Shown piece by piece: positions 1 through 7,881 of a stretch of DNA of 40,920 nucleotides. The notes beneath the pieces are model-generated. The model ran no database searches, was not told the DNA's origin, and saw nothing but the letters and a program-made list of their open reading frames with translations. Where the stretch lies: positions 36,696 through 77,615 of the forward strand of contig CP070803.1 in NCBI GenBank assembly GCA_020343615.1, written 5' to 3'. This stretch comes from Candidatus Woesearchaeota archaeon. GTDB lineage: Archaea; Nanobdellota; Nanobdellia; UBA10117; GCA-020343615. How positions within the stretch are numbered: the stretch's first letter is position 1; each line of letters starts with the position of its first letter. The position numbers were made by a program, and so were the translations under genes.

Positions 1-714
1 ATGGGATTCCAAGAGATGACTGGTCCAATTATGGAATCTTGTTTCTATAATTGTGATGCTTTGTACATGCCTCAAGATCATCCTGCTAGAGGTATTCATG
101 ATTTATACTTCTTAAAAGAGAAAGCTGACTTAAAGAAAGATCAGAAATATTTGAATAATGGAAGGAAAGTACATGAAGAAGGTTGGAAGTATAAGTTCGA
201 TGAGAACAAATCAAAAGAACTACTCTTAAGATCTCATGGAACTGCTCTATCTGCTAGGACATTAGCAAAAGCAGAAATCCCTGGAAAATATTTTGCGCTG
301 GCTAAATGTTACAGACCTGATGTAGTAGACTCTACTCATTTAACTGAGTTCTATCAGTTAGAAGGAATTGTTTTGGATAAAAATGTAAATTTCAGACATC
401 TATTAGGTTTACTAGCAGATTTTGCTAAGAGAATTGCTAATGCAGATAAGATAAAGTTCGTTCCTGTTGCATACTTCCCATTCACAGAGCCAAGTGTTAC
501 AGGTTATGTTTGGCACAAGGAGCTAAAACAATGGATAGAAGTATTACCCGCAGGTATCTTTAGACCTGAAGTAACTGAACCATTTGGAATTAAAGTTCCT
601 GTTCTAGCATGGGGGATTGGTTTAGACAGGTTATTCATGATAAGAGAAGGTATAACTGACATCAGACATTTATTCAGTTATAATCTACATTGGCTAAGAG
701 AGGCTAAGATATGA
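1..714 (+). CDS. pheS: Phenylalanyl-tRNA synthetase alpha subunit, C-terminal part (5' end outside the window)
   Basis: This is the catalytic subunit of the alpha2beta2 PheRS, which charges tRNA-Phe in the cytoplasm. The 237 visible residues are the class II catalytic core. The motif 2 region lies at about residues 96-122 (YFALAKCYRPDVVDSTHLTE) and motif 3 at about 201-214 (VLAWGIGLDRLFMI). GTALSARTLAK at 79-89 is also typical of PheS. Archaeal PheS is usually about 500 residues, so roughly half lies upstream and the ATG at base 1 is probably internal. The stop codon overlaps the next gene by 4 bp, implying co-transcription and coupled translation towards pheT. Confidence 0.95.
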   Translation: MGFQEMTGPIMESCFYNCDALYMPQDHPARGIHDLYFLKEKADLKKDQKYLNNGRKVHEEGWKYKFDENKSKELLLRSHGTALSARTLAKAEIPGKYFALAKCYRPDVVDSTHLTEFYQLEGIVLDKNVNFRHLLGLLADFAKRIANADKIKFVPVAYFPFTEPSVTGYVWHKELKQWIEVLPAGIFRPEVTEPFGIKVPVLAWGIGLDRLFMIREGITDIRHLFSYNLHWLREAKI

Positions 715-1265
715 AACTAGTAGGAGAAAGAGTCATTTTGAGGTACCCAAAAGTAGAAGATGCAGAAATTTTATTCAAGAGTATAACTCATCCAGATGTA
801 AGAAGTAATTTAGAACGTCCCGAATTAAGAGATTTAACTCTGGAGGAAGAAATAAAATGGGTAAAAAACCAGGCAGGTCTCCGACGTAAGAAGAAAGAAA
901 TTAATTTTGTTATATTAGAAAAAAATACCAAAAAAATAGTAGGAGTTTGTGGGCATCATATTAGTAAAAGACATAATAACTGGTCGGAAATTGGATTTTG
1001 GATTGCTAAACCTTATTGGAAAAAAGGTTATGCTACTGATACTCTGAGGCTACTCTTAAAATATGGTTTCAAAGATTTAGGATTCAATAGAATTGAAGCT
1101 CGTTGCTTAACTAATAATAAAGGGTCTATTCGTGTTCAAGAAAAATGTGGGTTAAAAAGAGAAGGTCTTTTGAGAGAAAGGTCTAATTATTTAGGAAAAC
1201 CACATGATGAATATATCAATTCGATATTAAAATCTGAGTGGGAAAATGCCAACAATAGAAATTAA
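711..1265 (+). CDS. GNAT-family N-acetyltransferase (RimJ/RimL-like)
   Basis: This protein of 184 residues has the acetyl-CoA-dependent N-acetyltransferase fold. The predicted acetyl-CoA pyrophosphate loop is KKGYATDTL at residues 104-112, preceded by the typical strand EIGFWIAKPYW. It is followed by N135/N136 and SIRVQEKCGLKREGLLRE (139-156), as in RimJ/RimL proteins that acetylate ribosomal-protein N-termini or small molecules. The substrate cannot be read from the sequence. The gene starts inside the pheS stop codon (ATGA overlap) and its own end overlaps pheT by 20 bp, so it is translated as part of the PheRS operon. An acetyltransferase between pheS and pheT is unusual. Confidence 0.9.
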   Translation: MKLVGERVILRYPKVEDAEILFKSITHPDVRSNLERPELRDLTLEEEIKWVKNQAGLRRKKKEINFVILEKNTKKIVGVCGHHISKRHNNWSEIGFWIAKPYWKKGYATDTLRLLLKYGFKDLGFNRIEARCLTNNKGSIRVQEKCGLKREGLLRERSNYLGKPHDEYINSILKSEWENANNRN

Positions 1266-2868
1266 TCTAAAAGATTTAGAAAAGCTTCTAGGTAAAAAGC
1301 TACCTAGAGATACAGACAAATTAAATGAAGTGTTACAATATGCCAAAGCTGAAGTAGAATCAACTCAGAATGATGCTGTTTCTTTAAACATCGAAGATAG
1401 CAACCGGCCTGATCTATGGTGTGTTGAAGGTGTTGCTCGTGAATTAAAAGGTGCTTTAGGTATTGAAAAAGGGTTAAAGAAATATCAAGCTAAAAAATCA
1501 AATTTCAAAGTTTCTGTTGATAAGAGATTGAAGAATATTAGGCCATTTATTGCTTGCTCTATTCTAAAAGGAGTAAAGATTTCAGATGATATCATTATAC
1601 AACTAATGCAACAACAGGATAAAATTGATGGCACTTATGGTAGAAAACGAAGAAAAACTTCTATTGGATTGTATAATTTTGATTTACTTAAATTCCCTTT
1701 AAAATATACTGTCACAAAACCAAATGAAAACGCATTCGTACCTCTAGAATTCACAAGGAAGTTAACACCCAGACAAATACTATCGCAACATCCAAAAGGA
1801 AGAGATTATGTTCACCTAATTGAAGATCTAAAAGAATATCCAATATACTTAGATGCTAAGAAGCAAGTACTTTCTATGCCTCCTATTATTAATTCTAATG
1901 ATTTGGGTAAAATCAAACCAGAAACCAAAAACATAATAATTGAAGTTACAGGAACAGATTATGATGTAGTTCAGGATGTTCTCAGAATAATGACTCTAAG
2001 TTTAGCAGATAGAGGAGGAACTATTTATTCAGTATCAATTGATTATCCTTACAGAAAAAAAGATGTAACTCCTAAATTTGAAACTAGAAAAATAAAATTA
2101 GATAAAAAAAGAGTAAATGAAGTCCTAGGTATAAATTTCTCTGAAAAAGAAATAGCTAAACTCTTGGAAAAAGCTAGGTACAATGTTAAAGGAAACATGG
2201 TTGAGGTTCCTAGCTATAGGGTTGATATAATGGATCAAGTTGATTTAATTGAGGACGTAGCAATAATGTACGGCTATGATAAATTCAAGCCTCTAAAATT
2301 AGAAGTTCCTACTGATGGTAGATTGGATAAATTAACAGATTTTTCAGACAAGATTAGAGAATTAATGATTGGTTTCGAAGCTCAGGAAATAATGACTTTT
2401 TCCTTAGTGTCTGAAGATATTCTTACATCTAAAATGAACTTAAAGGACAAGCCAGTTAAAGTACTTAATCCGATAAGTTCGAACTACACTGCTTTAAGAA
2501 ACTCATTGATACCTTCTGTTCTGGATTTTTTGTCTAAGAATACTACAAAAAGATTCCCTCAGAAAATATTTGAAGTTGGACAAGTGATTGACAAAAAAGA
2601 GTCTACTAGATTGGTTTTCTGTGCATCTCATAATGTAGCAGACTTCACAGAAGTAAGGCAAATCTTAGAAGCTCTATTAAGAAACATAGGTTTAAAGTGT
2701 AAAATAGAAGATTTTGAACATGAAAGTTTCACACCTGGAAGGGTTGGTAATATAATAATCAACAAAAAAGAAGTAGGAATTATTGGAGAAATTTCTCATA
2801 AAGTCAGGGAAAACTTTGGCTTAGAAAAGAGAGTAGTTTGCTTTGAAATTGATTTATCTGAATTATAA
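1246..2868 (+). CDS. pheT: Phenylalanyl-tRNA synthetase beta subunit, archaeal type
   Basis: This is the beta subunit of PheRS (540 residues, close to the roughly 550 usual in archaea and clearly shorter than the bacterial form). It begins MPTIEINLKDL, as archaeal PheT does. A B3/B4 editing-type domain follows (around TSIGLYNFD), then a B5 DNA-binding-like domain at about 275-350 (KLDKKRVNEVLGINFSEKEI and VDLIEDVAIMYGYDKFKP). The C-terminus is the inactive class II-like core. The N-terminal tRNA-binding EMAP-like domain of bacterial PheT is absent, as expected. It overlaps the acetyltransferase gene by 20 bp upstream, and its stop overlaps the stop of the convergent gene at 2863-3213. Confidence 0.95.
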   Translation: MPTIEINLKDLEKLLGKKLPRDTDKLNEVLQYAKAEVESTQNDAVSLNIEDSNRPDLWCVEGVARELKGALGIEKGLKKYQAKKSNFKVSVDKRLKNIRPFIACSILKGVKISDDIIIQLMQQQDKIDGTYGRKRRKTSIGLYNFDLLKFPLKYTVTKPNENAFVPLEFTRKLTPRQILSQHPKGRDYVHLIEDLKEYPIYLDAKKQVLSMPPIINSNDLGKIKPETKNIIIEVTGTDYDVVQDVLRIMTLSLADRGGTIYSVSIDYPYRKKDVTPKFETRKIKLDKKRVNEVLGINFSEKEIAKLLEKARYNVKGNMVEVPSYRVDIMDQVDLIEDVAIMYGYDKFKPLKLEVPTDGRLDKLTDFSDKIRELMIGFEAQEIMTFSLVSEDILTSKMNLKDKPVKVLNPISSNYTALRNSLIPSVLDFLSKNTTKRFPQKIFEVGQVIDKKESTRLVFCASHNVADFTEVRQILEALLRNIGLKCKIEDFEHESFTPGRVGNIIINKKEVGIIGEISHKVRENFGLEKRVVCFEIDLSEL

Positions 2869-3213
2869 GTACTTTTTAATTTCTTCTTTTATATAGGGTT
2901 TTAAATCTTGAATTAATTTCTTCTTTATTTTAGAATAAATATTATCTGCCAGGGTCTCTTCTAATAAATTCAATGCTAGTTTATCTCTTCTAATGTTATC
3001 AATAAGCTTTAAGATATCTGTAGGAACCTCTATATTTTTAAGAATATCCTCTACTCCGCTGTCAAGATTTGAATCTAGATAACTCTCGGTTATGTTTTCT
3101 ACTTGCTCTTGGATGCCTTGTTGAAATGTAGTAAATTTATCTTCAAGTTTTTTATCTACTATTTCTCCTATTAATTTTAATAGAGTCTTATCTGTTGAAT
3201 TTTCATCTCCCAT
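2863..3213 (-). CDS. Hypothetical helical protein
   Basis: This ORF of 116 residues is not assigned to a family. It is rich in Lys, Glu, Asp, Ile and Leu and is predicted to be almost entirely alpha-helical. A possible coiled coil lies at about residues 15-55 (LIGEIVDKKLEDKFTTFQQG) and a basic amphipathic tail at about 90-116. There is no membrane segment, signal peptide or metal site. Its stop codon overlaps that of pheT, and it is divergent from the gene at 3278 across a 64-bp promoter region. Coding potential is supported by composition and tight packing only. Confidence 0.65.
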   Translation of the reverse strand: MGDENSTDKTLLKLIGEIVDKKLEDKFTTFQQGIQEQVENITESYLDSNLDSGVEDILKNIEVPTDILKLIDNIRRDKLALNLLEETLADNIYSKIKKKLIQDLKPYIKEEIKKYL

Positions 3214-3229
3214 TTCATTTTCTTGAAGT

Positions 3230-3260
3230 AAAGAAATCTTTATATATTTTATTGGTTAGT
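3230..3260 (+). promoter_or_regulatory. TATA promoter, copy 1 of a 31-bp exact duplicate
   Basis: The block contains the AT-rich archaeal TATA element CTTTATATATTTTA (about 3238-3251), preceded by AAAGAAAT as a possible BRE and followed by TTGGTTAGT near the expected start site. It reads towards the gene at 3278, leaving 17 nt before the ATG. That gap includes a GAGGT Shine-Dalgarno-like stretch. The same 31 bp occur exactly on the minus strand at 29045-29075. The palindromic ATATAT could also serve the divergent gene at 3213. Confidence 0.75.
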
Positions 3261-3277
3261 GGTAATCAGAGGTTAAA

Positions 3278-3655
3278 ATGGTAATAAAGACAATAACTTT
3301 AGATAATGTGACTGATACTATTATTGCGTGTGCTATAGCTAAATTGAACGATATTTCAGAAGGTGGTGAAATAAAGAGAGTCCCAAATTTAAATCATAAA
3401 GGAGAAGGATTTGAAACGTGTGCAGGCTTTTTTAATAAAGATAGAGTAGAAATTATTGAAGCAGGCGAAAACCCAATGATTCTTGGTCCAAATTATATTG
3501 TTGTTCAGAAAACTAAGATGGTTGAGCCAGGTATATGGAAACCAATAAATGAATATATCATTGATTATGATGAAGGTATTATTGACCCAAGAACATTTGA
3601 TAAAATAGAGGAGAAAATAAAATCTGGTGAATATAATCATATGATTAAAACTTAG
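3278..3655 (+). CDS. Hypothetical protein
   Basis: This protein of 125 residues matches no family I recognise. It looks globular, with alternating strands, for example MVIKTITLDNVTDTIIACAI and NPMILGPNYIVVQKTK. A hydrophobic N-terminal strand-helix is followed by a central region with C48 and an acidic C-terminal helix. There are no transmembrane segments. The start is supported by a clear TATA promoter (3230-3260) and a GAGGT ribosome-binding-like site 5-6 nt before the ATG. The end lies 10 bp from the convergent DUF655 gene. Confidence 0.7.
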   Translation: MVIKTITLDNVTDTIIACAIAKLNDISEGGEIKRVPNLNHKGEGFETCAGFFNKDRVEIIEAGENPMILGPNYIVVQKTKMVEPGIWKPINEYIIDYDEGIIDPRTFDKIEEKIKSGEYNHMIKT

Positions 3656-3665
3656 AGCTTATTTC

Positions 3666-4214
3666 TTAAACTCTAACGAATAATCTGTGTCTTTCATGAC
3701 CTTCTATCTCTAATAGAATTCTATCTATTACTGCTTTCTCTGGATTTGGAATAAAAGGTACTCTTTTTTTAATCTCATCGAAATCATCGAATATTTTGTA
3801 TTCTCTTTCTTCTAGAATCTTAGCAGCATGCTTTTTTCCTACACTAGGCAATAGCTCTAGCTGGTGAGCTCTCACTGAAATTGGATTGGAATAATTAAAA
3901 AAATCTACGAATTTCTTTTCATTACCTTCTACTAGACTCTTTATTATGAAAGGTAGCTCTGTCTTTGCTGTTTGAGTTAACTTGGAAAAAGGAATAGCTC
4001 TCTTAATGTATTGTATTTTTTCTCGCTTACCTTCGCCTATGTATACTTCGTCATATGGAGCTAATTGAACTCCAGTCCGAGGAACAAGTTCTAAAAGTGT
4101 AAAGTGATCTTTGCCGAGAGCTTGCGCTATTGGCTCCCTCTGGTGGAAGGGCCTTACATCGTCCGGGTATCCTCTCTTTAAATAGTCTAAGACTATTGCA
4201 ATCTCTTCTTTCAT
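3666..4214 (-). CDS. DUF655 family protein with helix-hairpin-helix motif
   Basis: This conserved archaeal protein of 182 residues is, as far as I know, still without a proven function. Domain organisation suggests nucleic-acid binding. The N-terminal half is an OB-like beta region (AIVLDYLKRGYPDDVRPFHQ and the stretch around LAPYDEVYIG). The C-terminal half carries a helix-hairpin-helix, LLPSVGKKHAAKIL, at 121-134. It sits 17 nt downstream of rpoF in the conserved eL21-rpoF-DUF655 order. In many archaea ksgA/rsmA follows, but here the cluster stops at DUF655. Confidence 0.85.
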   Translation of the reverse strand: MKEEIAIVLDYLKRGYPDDVRPFHQREPIAQALGKDHFTLLELVPRTGVQLAPYDEVYIGEGKREKIQYIKRAIPFSKLTQTAKTELPFIIKSLVEGNEKKFVDFFNYSNPISVRAHQLELLPSVGKKHAAKILEEREYKIFDDFDEIKKRVPFIPNPEKAVIDRILLEIEGHERHRLFVRV

Positions 4215-4231
4215 TTTGTTCCTTTCTTATA

Positions 4232-4570
4232 TTATTCATCATACTTCTTTATTATCTCTAACATGCTCTTGATGTTCTCTGGAGTAATCGTAGTCTTTGT
4301 TCCTGCGAATATGCTTCTCAGTTCTCCCAGATTCTTTGGCATCAAGTTCGCTATTTGACATATATGAAAGTCTGTTACTCTCGGTATCTCCAATGCATTT
4401 ATTTCCTCTATGAGTTTCTTTGATTTGTCTGTATCTATTTTTTTGAATTTTCTATTGAAATCATAAGTTACTTCTTGGATAGGTAACCTATCTTTCTTTT
4501 TTATCTTGCCTAAGCTCTTTTCCACTTCTGATGAAAGAAGTGGTTTCTCTTCTATTATCTTAGCTTCCAT
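4232..4570 (-). CDS. rpoF: DNA-directed RNA polymerase subunit F (Rpb4 homologue)
   Basis: RpoF (112 residues, normal size) forms the stalk of archaeal RNA polymerase with RpoE and helps promoter opening and RNA handling. The recognisable features are the N-terminal KIIEEKPLLSSEVEKSL segment and the C-terminal HRDC-like helices, including LMPKNLGELRSIFAGTK at about residues 74-90. This part is strongly conserved in archaeal RpoF. The gene overlaps the end of eL21 by 11 bp, so the two are probably translationally coupled. Confidence 0.93.
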   Translation of the reverse strand: MEAKIIEEKPLLSSEVEKSLGKIKKKDRLPIQEVTYDFNRKFKKIDTDKSKKLIEEINALEIPRVTDFHICQIANLMPKNLGELRSIFAGTKTTITPENIKSMLEIIKKYDE

Positions 4571-4865
4571 CTTTTCCTACCTTGGTCAGATGAACAGGCG
4601 CAGATACTAGATGTTTTGTTTTACTCCCGTCCTTTATATCTACAACAAAGGAATTTCCTCTTTTTTCTGAAATGGTCCCTATCTTGTTCTTATATCTAGG
4701 ATGAGGCATTCCCTCATGTATTGCAGGCTCTTGGCTTATTCTAACCTTTTCACCTATCTTGAATTCTTGGAGTAGTCTAGACGTAGAGATCTTACCTCTA
4801 TCTCTAGGTCTCTTCCTAAGCTTATGCCTAGTCTTCCGTCTATATCCGCCTGTTACTCTTGTCAT
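4560..4865 (-). CDS. rpl21e: 50S ribosomal protein eL21 (L21e)
   Basis: This large-subunit protein of 101 residues is found only in archaea and eukaryotes. The N-terminus GGYRRKTRHKLRKRPRDRGK is highly basic. It is followed by an SH3-like barrel (FKIGEKVRISQEP, HPRYKNKIGTI) and a closing hydrophobic stretch HLVSAPVHLTKV. These features match the family along its length. It heads the eL21-rpoF-DUF655 operon, which points away from the SRP54 side. The short gap 4866-4934 contains only AT-rich promoter-like sequence. Confidence 0.95.
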   Translation of the reverse strand: MTRVTGGYRRKTRHKLRKRPRDRGKISTSRLLQEFKIGEKVRISQEPAIHEGMPHPRYKNKIGTISEKRGNSFVVDIKDGSKTKHLVSAPVHLTKVGKDGS

Positions 4866-4934
4866 TCTATCTCTTTGAATATATAGTGCCCTTTTTAAAT
4901 CTTTTTTTGTTAGTTAATAAATCAGTGTGAAGAA

Positions 4935-5291
4935 TTACGTGACATAAGAAGCAATTAAATCTTCTATATTTACATCAGTCTTGAGGTTATAATCCTTATT
5001 GATTTTAGGTTGAGTAATACCTAATAACAACATAAGTTTTCTATATTTTTTAATAGGGCTATCACTCGAGTAATTATATTTTTTAGCTACTTCTTTATTT
5101 TTATATTTAGGATCTTTTAGAGTATTATAGAAATCTTCTTCTTTTCTAGATATAGCAAGTATAGAAGCCACATGAGTTTCAATCGTATTATCATTAATCT
5201 GCCTACCTTCTTTTTTAGAAATAATCTTGACCAAGTCCATCAACTTTTCTTTTGGTTGACTTGCTAACTCTTGAAATTCTCTAAATTCCAT
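4935..5291 (-). CDS. Hypothetical helical protein upstream of the eL21 operon
   Basis: This protein of 118 residues is unassigned. It appears to be all alpha, with two segments resembling a small helical DNA-binding fold: LMDLVKIISKKEGRQINDNT and KEVAKKYNYSSDSPIKKYRK. The second has the look of a helix-turn-helix, but no family signature is clear. There are no membrane segments or cysteines. It begins 5 nt downstream of the SRP54 stop and is probably in the same transcript. Confidence 0.65.
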   Translation of the reverse strand: MEFREFQELASQPKEKLMDLVKIISKKEGRQINDNTIETHVASILAISRKEEDFYNTLKDPKYKNKEVAKKYNYSSDSPIKKYRKLMLLLGITQPKINKDYNLKTDVNIEDLIASYVT

Positions 5292-5296
5292 CTTAT

Positions 5297-6646
5297 CTAA
5301 AAATTCAGAGGTAACTTCCCTTGACCAAACATCTTCATAAATTTCTGCATCTTTTTAGGAGAGCCTAGCATTTTCATAGCTTTTTTCATTTGATTATATT
5401 GCTTAATCAAACCTCTTACTTCTTGTACGGATCTACCAGATCCTTTAGCTATTCTTTCTACCCTAGAACCAGTTATTATATCTGGATTTTCTCTTTCTTC
5501 AGGAGTCATCGAATCCATGGCAAATTTCCATACTTTCATCTGACTCTCTTGTTTTTGTAGAGCATCTTTAGGAACATTCATGGCTCCCATGCCTGGAACC
5601 ATCTGAGTTATTTGTTTTAATGGCCCTACTTTTTTCATAGTTTCAAGTTGAGTATAAAGATCATTCAAATTGAATTTACCTTCCATTAATCTTTTTCCTG
5701 CTTCTTCAGCATCTTCTGTAGAAATTGCTTCTTTAGCTTTCTCTAGTAATGTCTCAAGATCGCCCATTCCTAATAATCTAGAAACAAAGTTCTTTGGCTT
5801 GAAATGCTCAATATCATTTAACTTTTCACCTATTGTAATGAACTTAACCTTAGCTCCACTAATAGAACATGCAGCTAAAGAACCTCCTCCTTTAGCAGTA
5901 CCATCCAATTTAGTTACTATTATTCCAGTTATTCCAGTAGTATCATAGAATGCCTGAGCTTGTTTCTGTGCTGCTTGACCTATATCTGCAGAAATGACTA
6001 ATAGTTTTTCATGAGGTTTTAATGTTTTATCGATGTTTTTTATTTCTTTAATTAATTCACTATTTAATGCATCTCTACCTGCAGAATCAACTATAACTAC
6101 ATCGAATTTCTTAAAATCTGATTCATATTTCTTTATGACTTTAACAGGATTTTTTTCTTTTTCTTCCCCATAGAACTTAACATCTGCTTCTTTAGATAAT
6201 TGTTTTAGTTGATCATAAGCTGCTGGTCTGAAAGTATCAGTCTGTACTGTAGCAACCTTATAACCTCTTTTCTTGTAGAACTTTGCTAATTTTCCAGCTG
6301 TGGTAGTCTTACCTGAACCAAACAAACCTTCTAAGAGAATTATCGTAGGTTTTTTCTCAATCTTTATTTCTTCTCTTTCACCACCTAGAAATCTGGTTAA
6401 TTCTTCATAAATTATATTCACTGTATGTTCTCTTGCAGTTAGGGTTTTTGCTGGCTTTTCAGCAAGAGCTCTTCTTTTTATTTTATCGCATAATGACTCA
6501 GCTAATTTTACGTTAACATCACTAGAAATTAGGGCTTTTTTAATGTCCTCAGTTAGTTCTTCTACAACATTTTTATCAATGTGGCTAGCTTTGACTAGTT
6601 TCTTCAGACTATCCTTTAATTTACTTCCTAAATTTTCTAAAACCAT
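5297..6646 (-). CDS. srp54: Signal recognition particle GTPase SRP54
   Basis: SRP54 (449 residues, normal length) binds signal sequences and 7S RNA and docks nascent chains to FtsY at the membrane. The N-domain is at 1-90. The NG GTPase has G1 GLFGSGKTTT at 107-116, DTFRPAAYDQL at 137-147, G3 DSAGR at 187-191 and G4 TKLDGTAKGGG at 245-255. The Met-rich M-domain follows from about 300, including QMVPGMGAMNVP and the RNA-binding SRVERIAKGSGRS helix. It directly abuts the 68-residue membrane protein gene upstream. Its receptor gene ftsY lies about 2.6 kb away on the same strand. Confidence 0.97.
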   Translation of the reverse strand: MVLENLGSKLKDSLKKLVKASHIDKNVVEELTEDIKKALISSDVNVKLAESLCDKIKRRALAEKPAKTLTAREHTVNIIYEELTRFLGGEREEIKIEKKPTIILLEGLFGSGKTTTAGKLAKFYKKRGYKVATVQTDTFRPAAYDQLKQLSKEADVKFYGEEKEKNPVKVIKKYESDFKKFDVVIVDSAGRDALNSELIKEIKNIDKTLKPHEKLLVISADIGQAAQKQAQAFYDTTGITGIIVTKLDGTAKGGGSLAACSISGAKVKFITIGEKLNDIEHFKPKNFVSRLLGMGDLETLLEKAKEAISTEDAEEAGKRLMEGKFNLNDLYTQLETMKKVGPLKQITQMVPGMGAMNVPKDALQKQESQMKVWKFAMDSMTPEERENPDIITGSRVERIAKGSGRSVQEVRGLIKQYNQMKKAMKMLGSPKKMQKFMKMFGQGKLPLNF

Positions 6647-6853
6647 TTAATCCTTAGCTAAGAGTATTACGACAATCCCGACTATAATTACAACTAATCC
6701 TATAGCTCCTTGTATTATTATTCCTAAAGACTGTAAATTGGTTAAGTTGCCTATTTTTGGAAATGACTCCCAAAGGTACCAACCAACTCCAATTATAATC
6801 AGGATTAATCCTAATATTCCGAGTCCTAATTTCTTTAATTTACCTTTTCCCAT
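6647..6853 (-). CDS. Small membrane protein with two transmembrane segments
   Basis: This protein of 68 residues starts MGKGKLKKLGLG, a positively charged N-terminus. Two hydrophobic helices follow at about residues 10-28 and 43-66, separated by a short polar loop (WESFPKIGNLTNLQS). It is predicted to be an integral membrane hairpin with no catalytic residue visible. Its stop is immediately before the SRP54 start with no intervening base, so the two are almost certainly co-transcribed. No family is recognised. Confidence 0.7.
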   Translation of the reverse strand: MGKGKLKKLGLGILGLILIIIGVGWYLWESFPKIGNLTNLQSLGIIIQGAIGLVVIIVGIVVILLAKD

Positions 6854-6859
6854 GGTTTT

Positions 6860-7822
6860 TTAGTTAATTTTTGGGTTTTTAAAGGTTACCCCTACAATTT
6901 CAGGTTCCCATACTTCGCTGGGAATCTGCTTGAGGTACAAATCTGTTAAATCTTTTTGATTAATTTTTTCTTTTATTCCTATTTTTGCTTCTTCTGAATC
7001 TACTTTTTCTTCCGTGTTAATAGAGCCTGCATATCTTTCGAAACATTCTCTAGCGTTTTTTATAATCTTCTTTGTTCTTACATACCAATAGTGAGTTCTC
7101 CATTCTCTCCCGTCATACAAAGTAGTATCCTCGCCTGAACCACTAGATACAATATACCCATATTCAGATTCTATTAGATTGAATAATTGTCTATCTATTT
7201 TGTCTAAGACGTTGTCTATTATTCTAGAAAATCCTACAAAAAAAGGTACTACGTTATATGCATCGTATAAAGTTGATCCGACATCTAAATCCTCGTTCTT
7301 GTTGACCATTGCTAGAGTAAATACTTCTGGAGTCACACTTCCATTTATTATATCATTTCTTACCTTATCACAAATTAAGTCTTCTAGGTTCTCTCTAGAA
7401 CATTTATATCTCAATAAATAACTAAACCAAGAAGGTATTCTCGGTTTACTAGATTCACTCCTGTATCGTGATCTTTCTTCTAATATCCTAGCTACGTCTG
7501 TATTATATTGCTCTTTTAGTTCTTTAAGTACCTCAGACTCTGGTTTTTCTTTTATAATCGGTAGACCTATATCTTCTAAAAGAGAATATACACACTTATC
7601 TGGAGAACTACAAATTTCAGTTCTAGTATAATTCGAAGGGCTTTCAGTCATAGATAAAACCTTTAATCTGAGTTTACTCAAATAATTCTCATCTACAGTT
7701 CCCAATATTCCTAGTGAACTATAATAAAGATTCATAGAATCTTCTGACTTTAACTCAACGTTATTATTAATTAAAGAAGCGACATTTGCAGCAGTTGCAA
7801 TTTGTTGAGCAGTAATATCCAT
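6860..7822 (-). CDS. Hypothetical protein, divergent partner of the 7882 gene
   Basis: This soluble-looking protein of 320 residues is not recognised. The N-terminus (MDITAQQIATAANVASLINN) is an amphipathic helix, not a signal peptide. Several cysteines occur in polar settings (CSSPDKCVYS, YKCSRENLEDLICDKV), and there are aromatic-rich stretches such as EWRTHYWYVRTKK. No nucleotide-binding or metal motif stands out. It lies 6 nt upstream of the membrane protein/SRP54 pair and is divergent from the duplicated-domain protein at 7882. Confidence 0.65.
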   Translation of the reverse strand: MDITAQQIATAANVASLINNNVELKSEDSMNLYYSSLGILGTVDENYLSKLRLKVLSMTESPSNYTRTEICSSPDKCVYSLLEDIGLPIIKEKPESEVLKELKEQYNTDVARILEERSRYRSESSKPRIPSWFSYLLRYKCSRENLEDLICDKVRNDIINGSVTPEVFTLAMVNKNEDLDVGSTLYDAYNVVPFFVGFSRIIDNVLDKIDRQLFNLIESEYGYIVSSGSGEDTTLYDGREWRTHYWYVRTKKIIKNARECFERYAGSINTEEKVDSEEAKIGIKEKINQKDLTDLYLKQIPSEVWEPEIVGVTFKNPKIN

Positions 7823-7881
7823 TTTTTACTACTAATAGAAAGAAAATCTTTTTATATTTATTCCTACACTACACTATCTTA
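7823..7881. promoter_or_regulatory. Divergent promoter region
   Basis: These 59 bp separate two divergent orphans. Both strands carry an AT-rich TATA-like core: CTTTTTATATTTATT on the plus strand and AATAAATATAAAAAG on the minus. The plus strand around 7839-7866 (AAAGAAAATCTTTTTATATT) resembles a degenerate version of the 31-bp promoter at 3230-3260 and 29045-29075. Confidence 0.5.
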
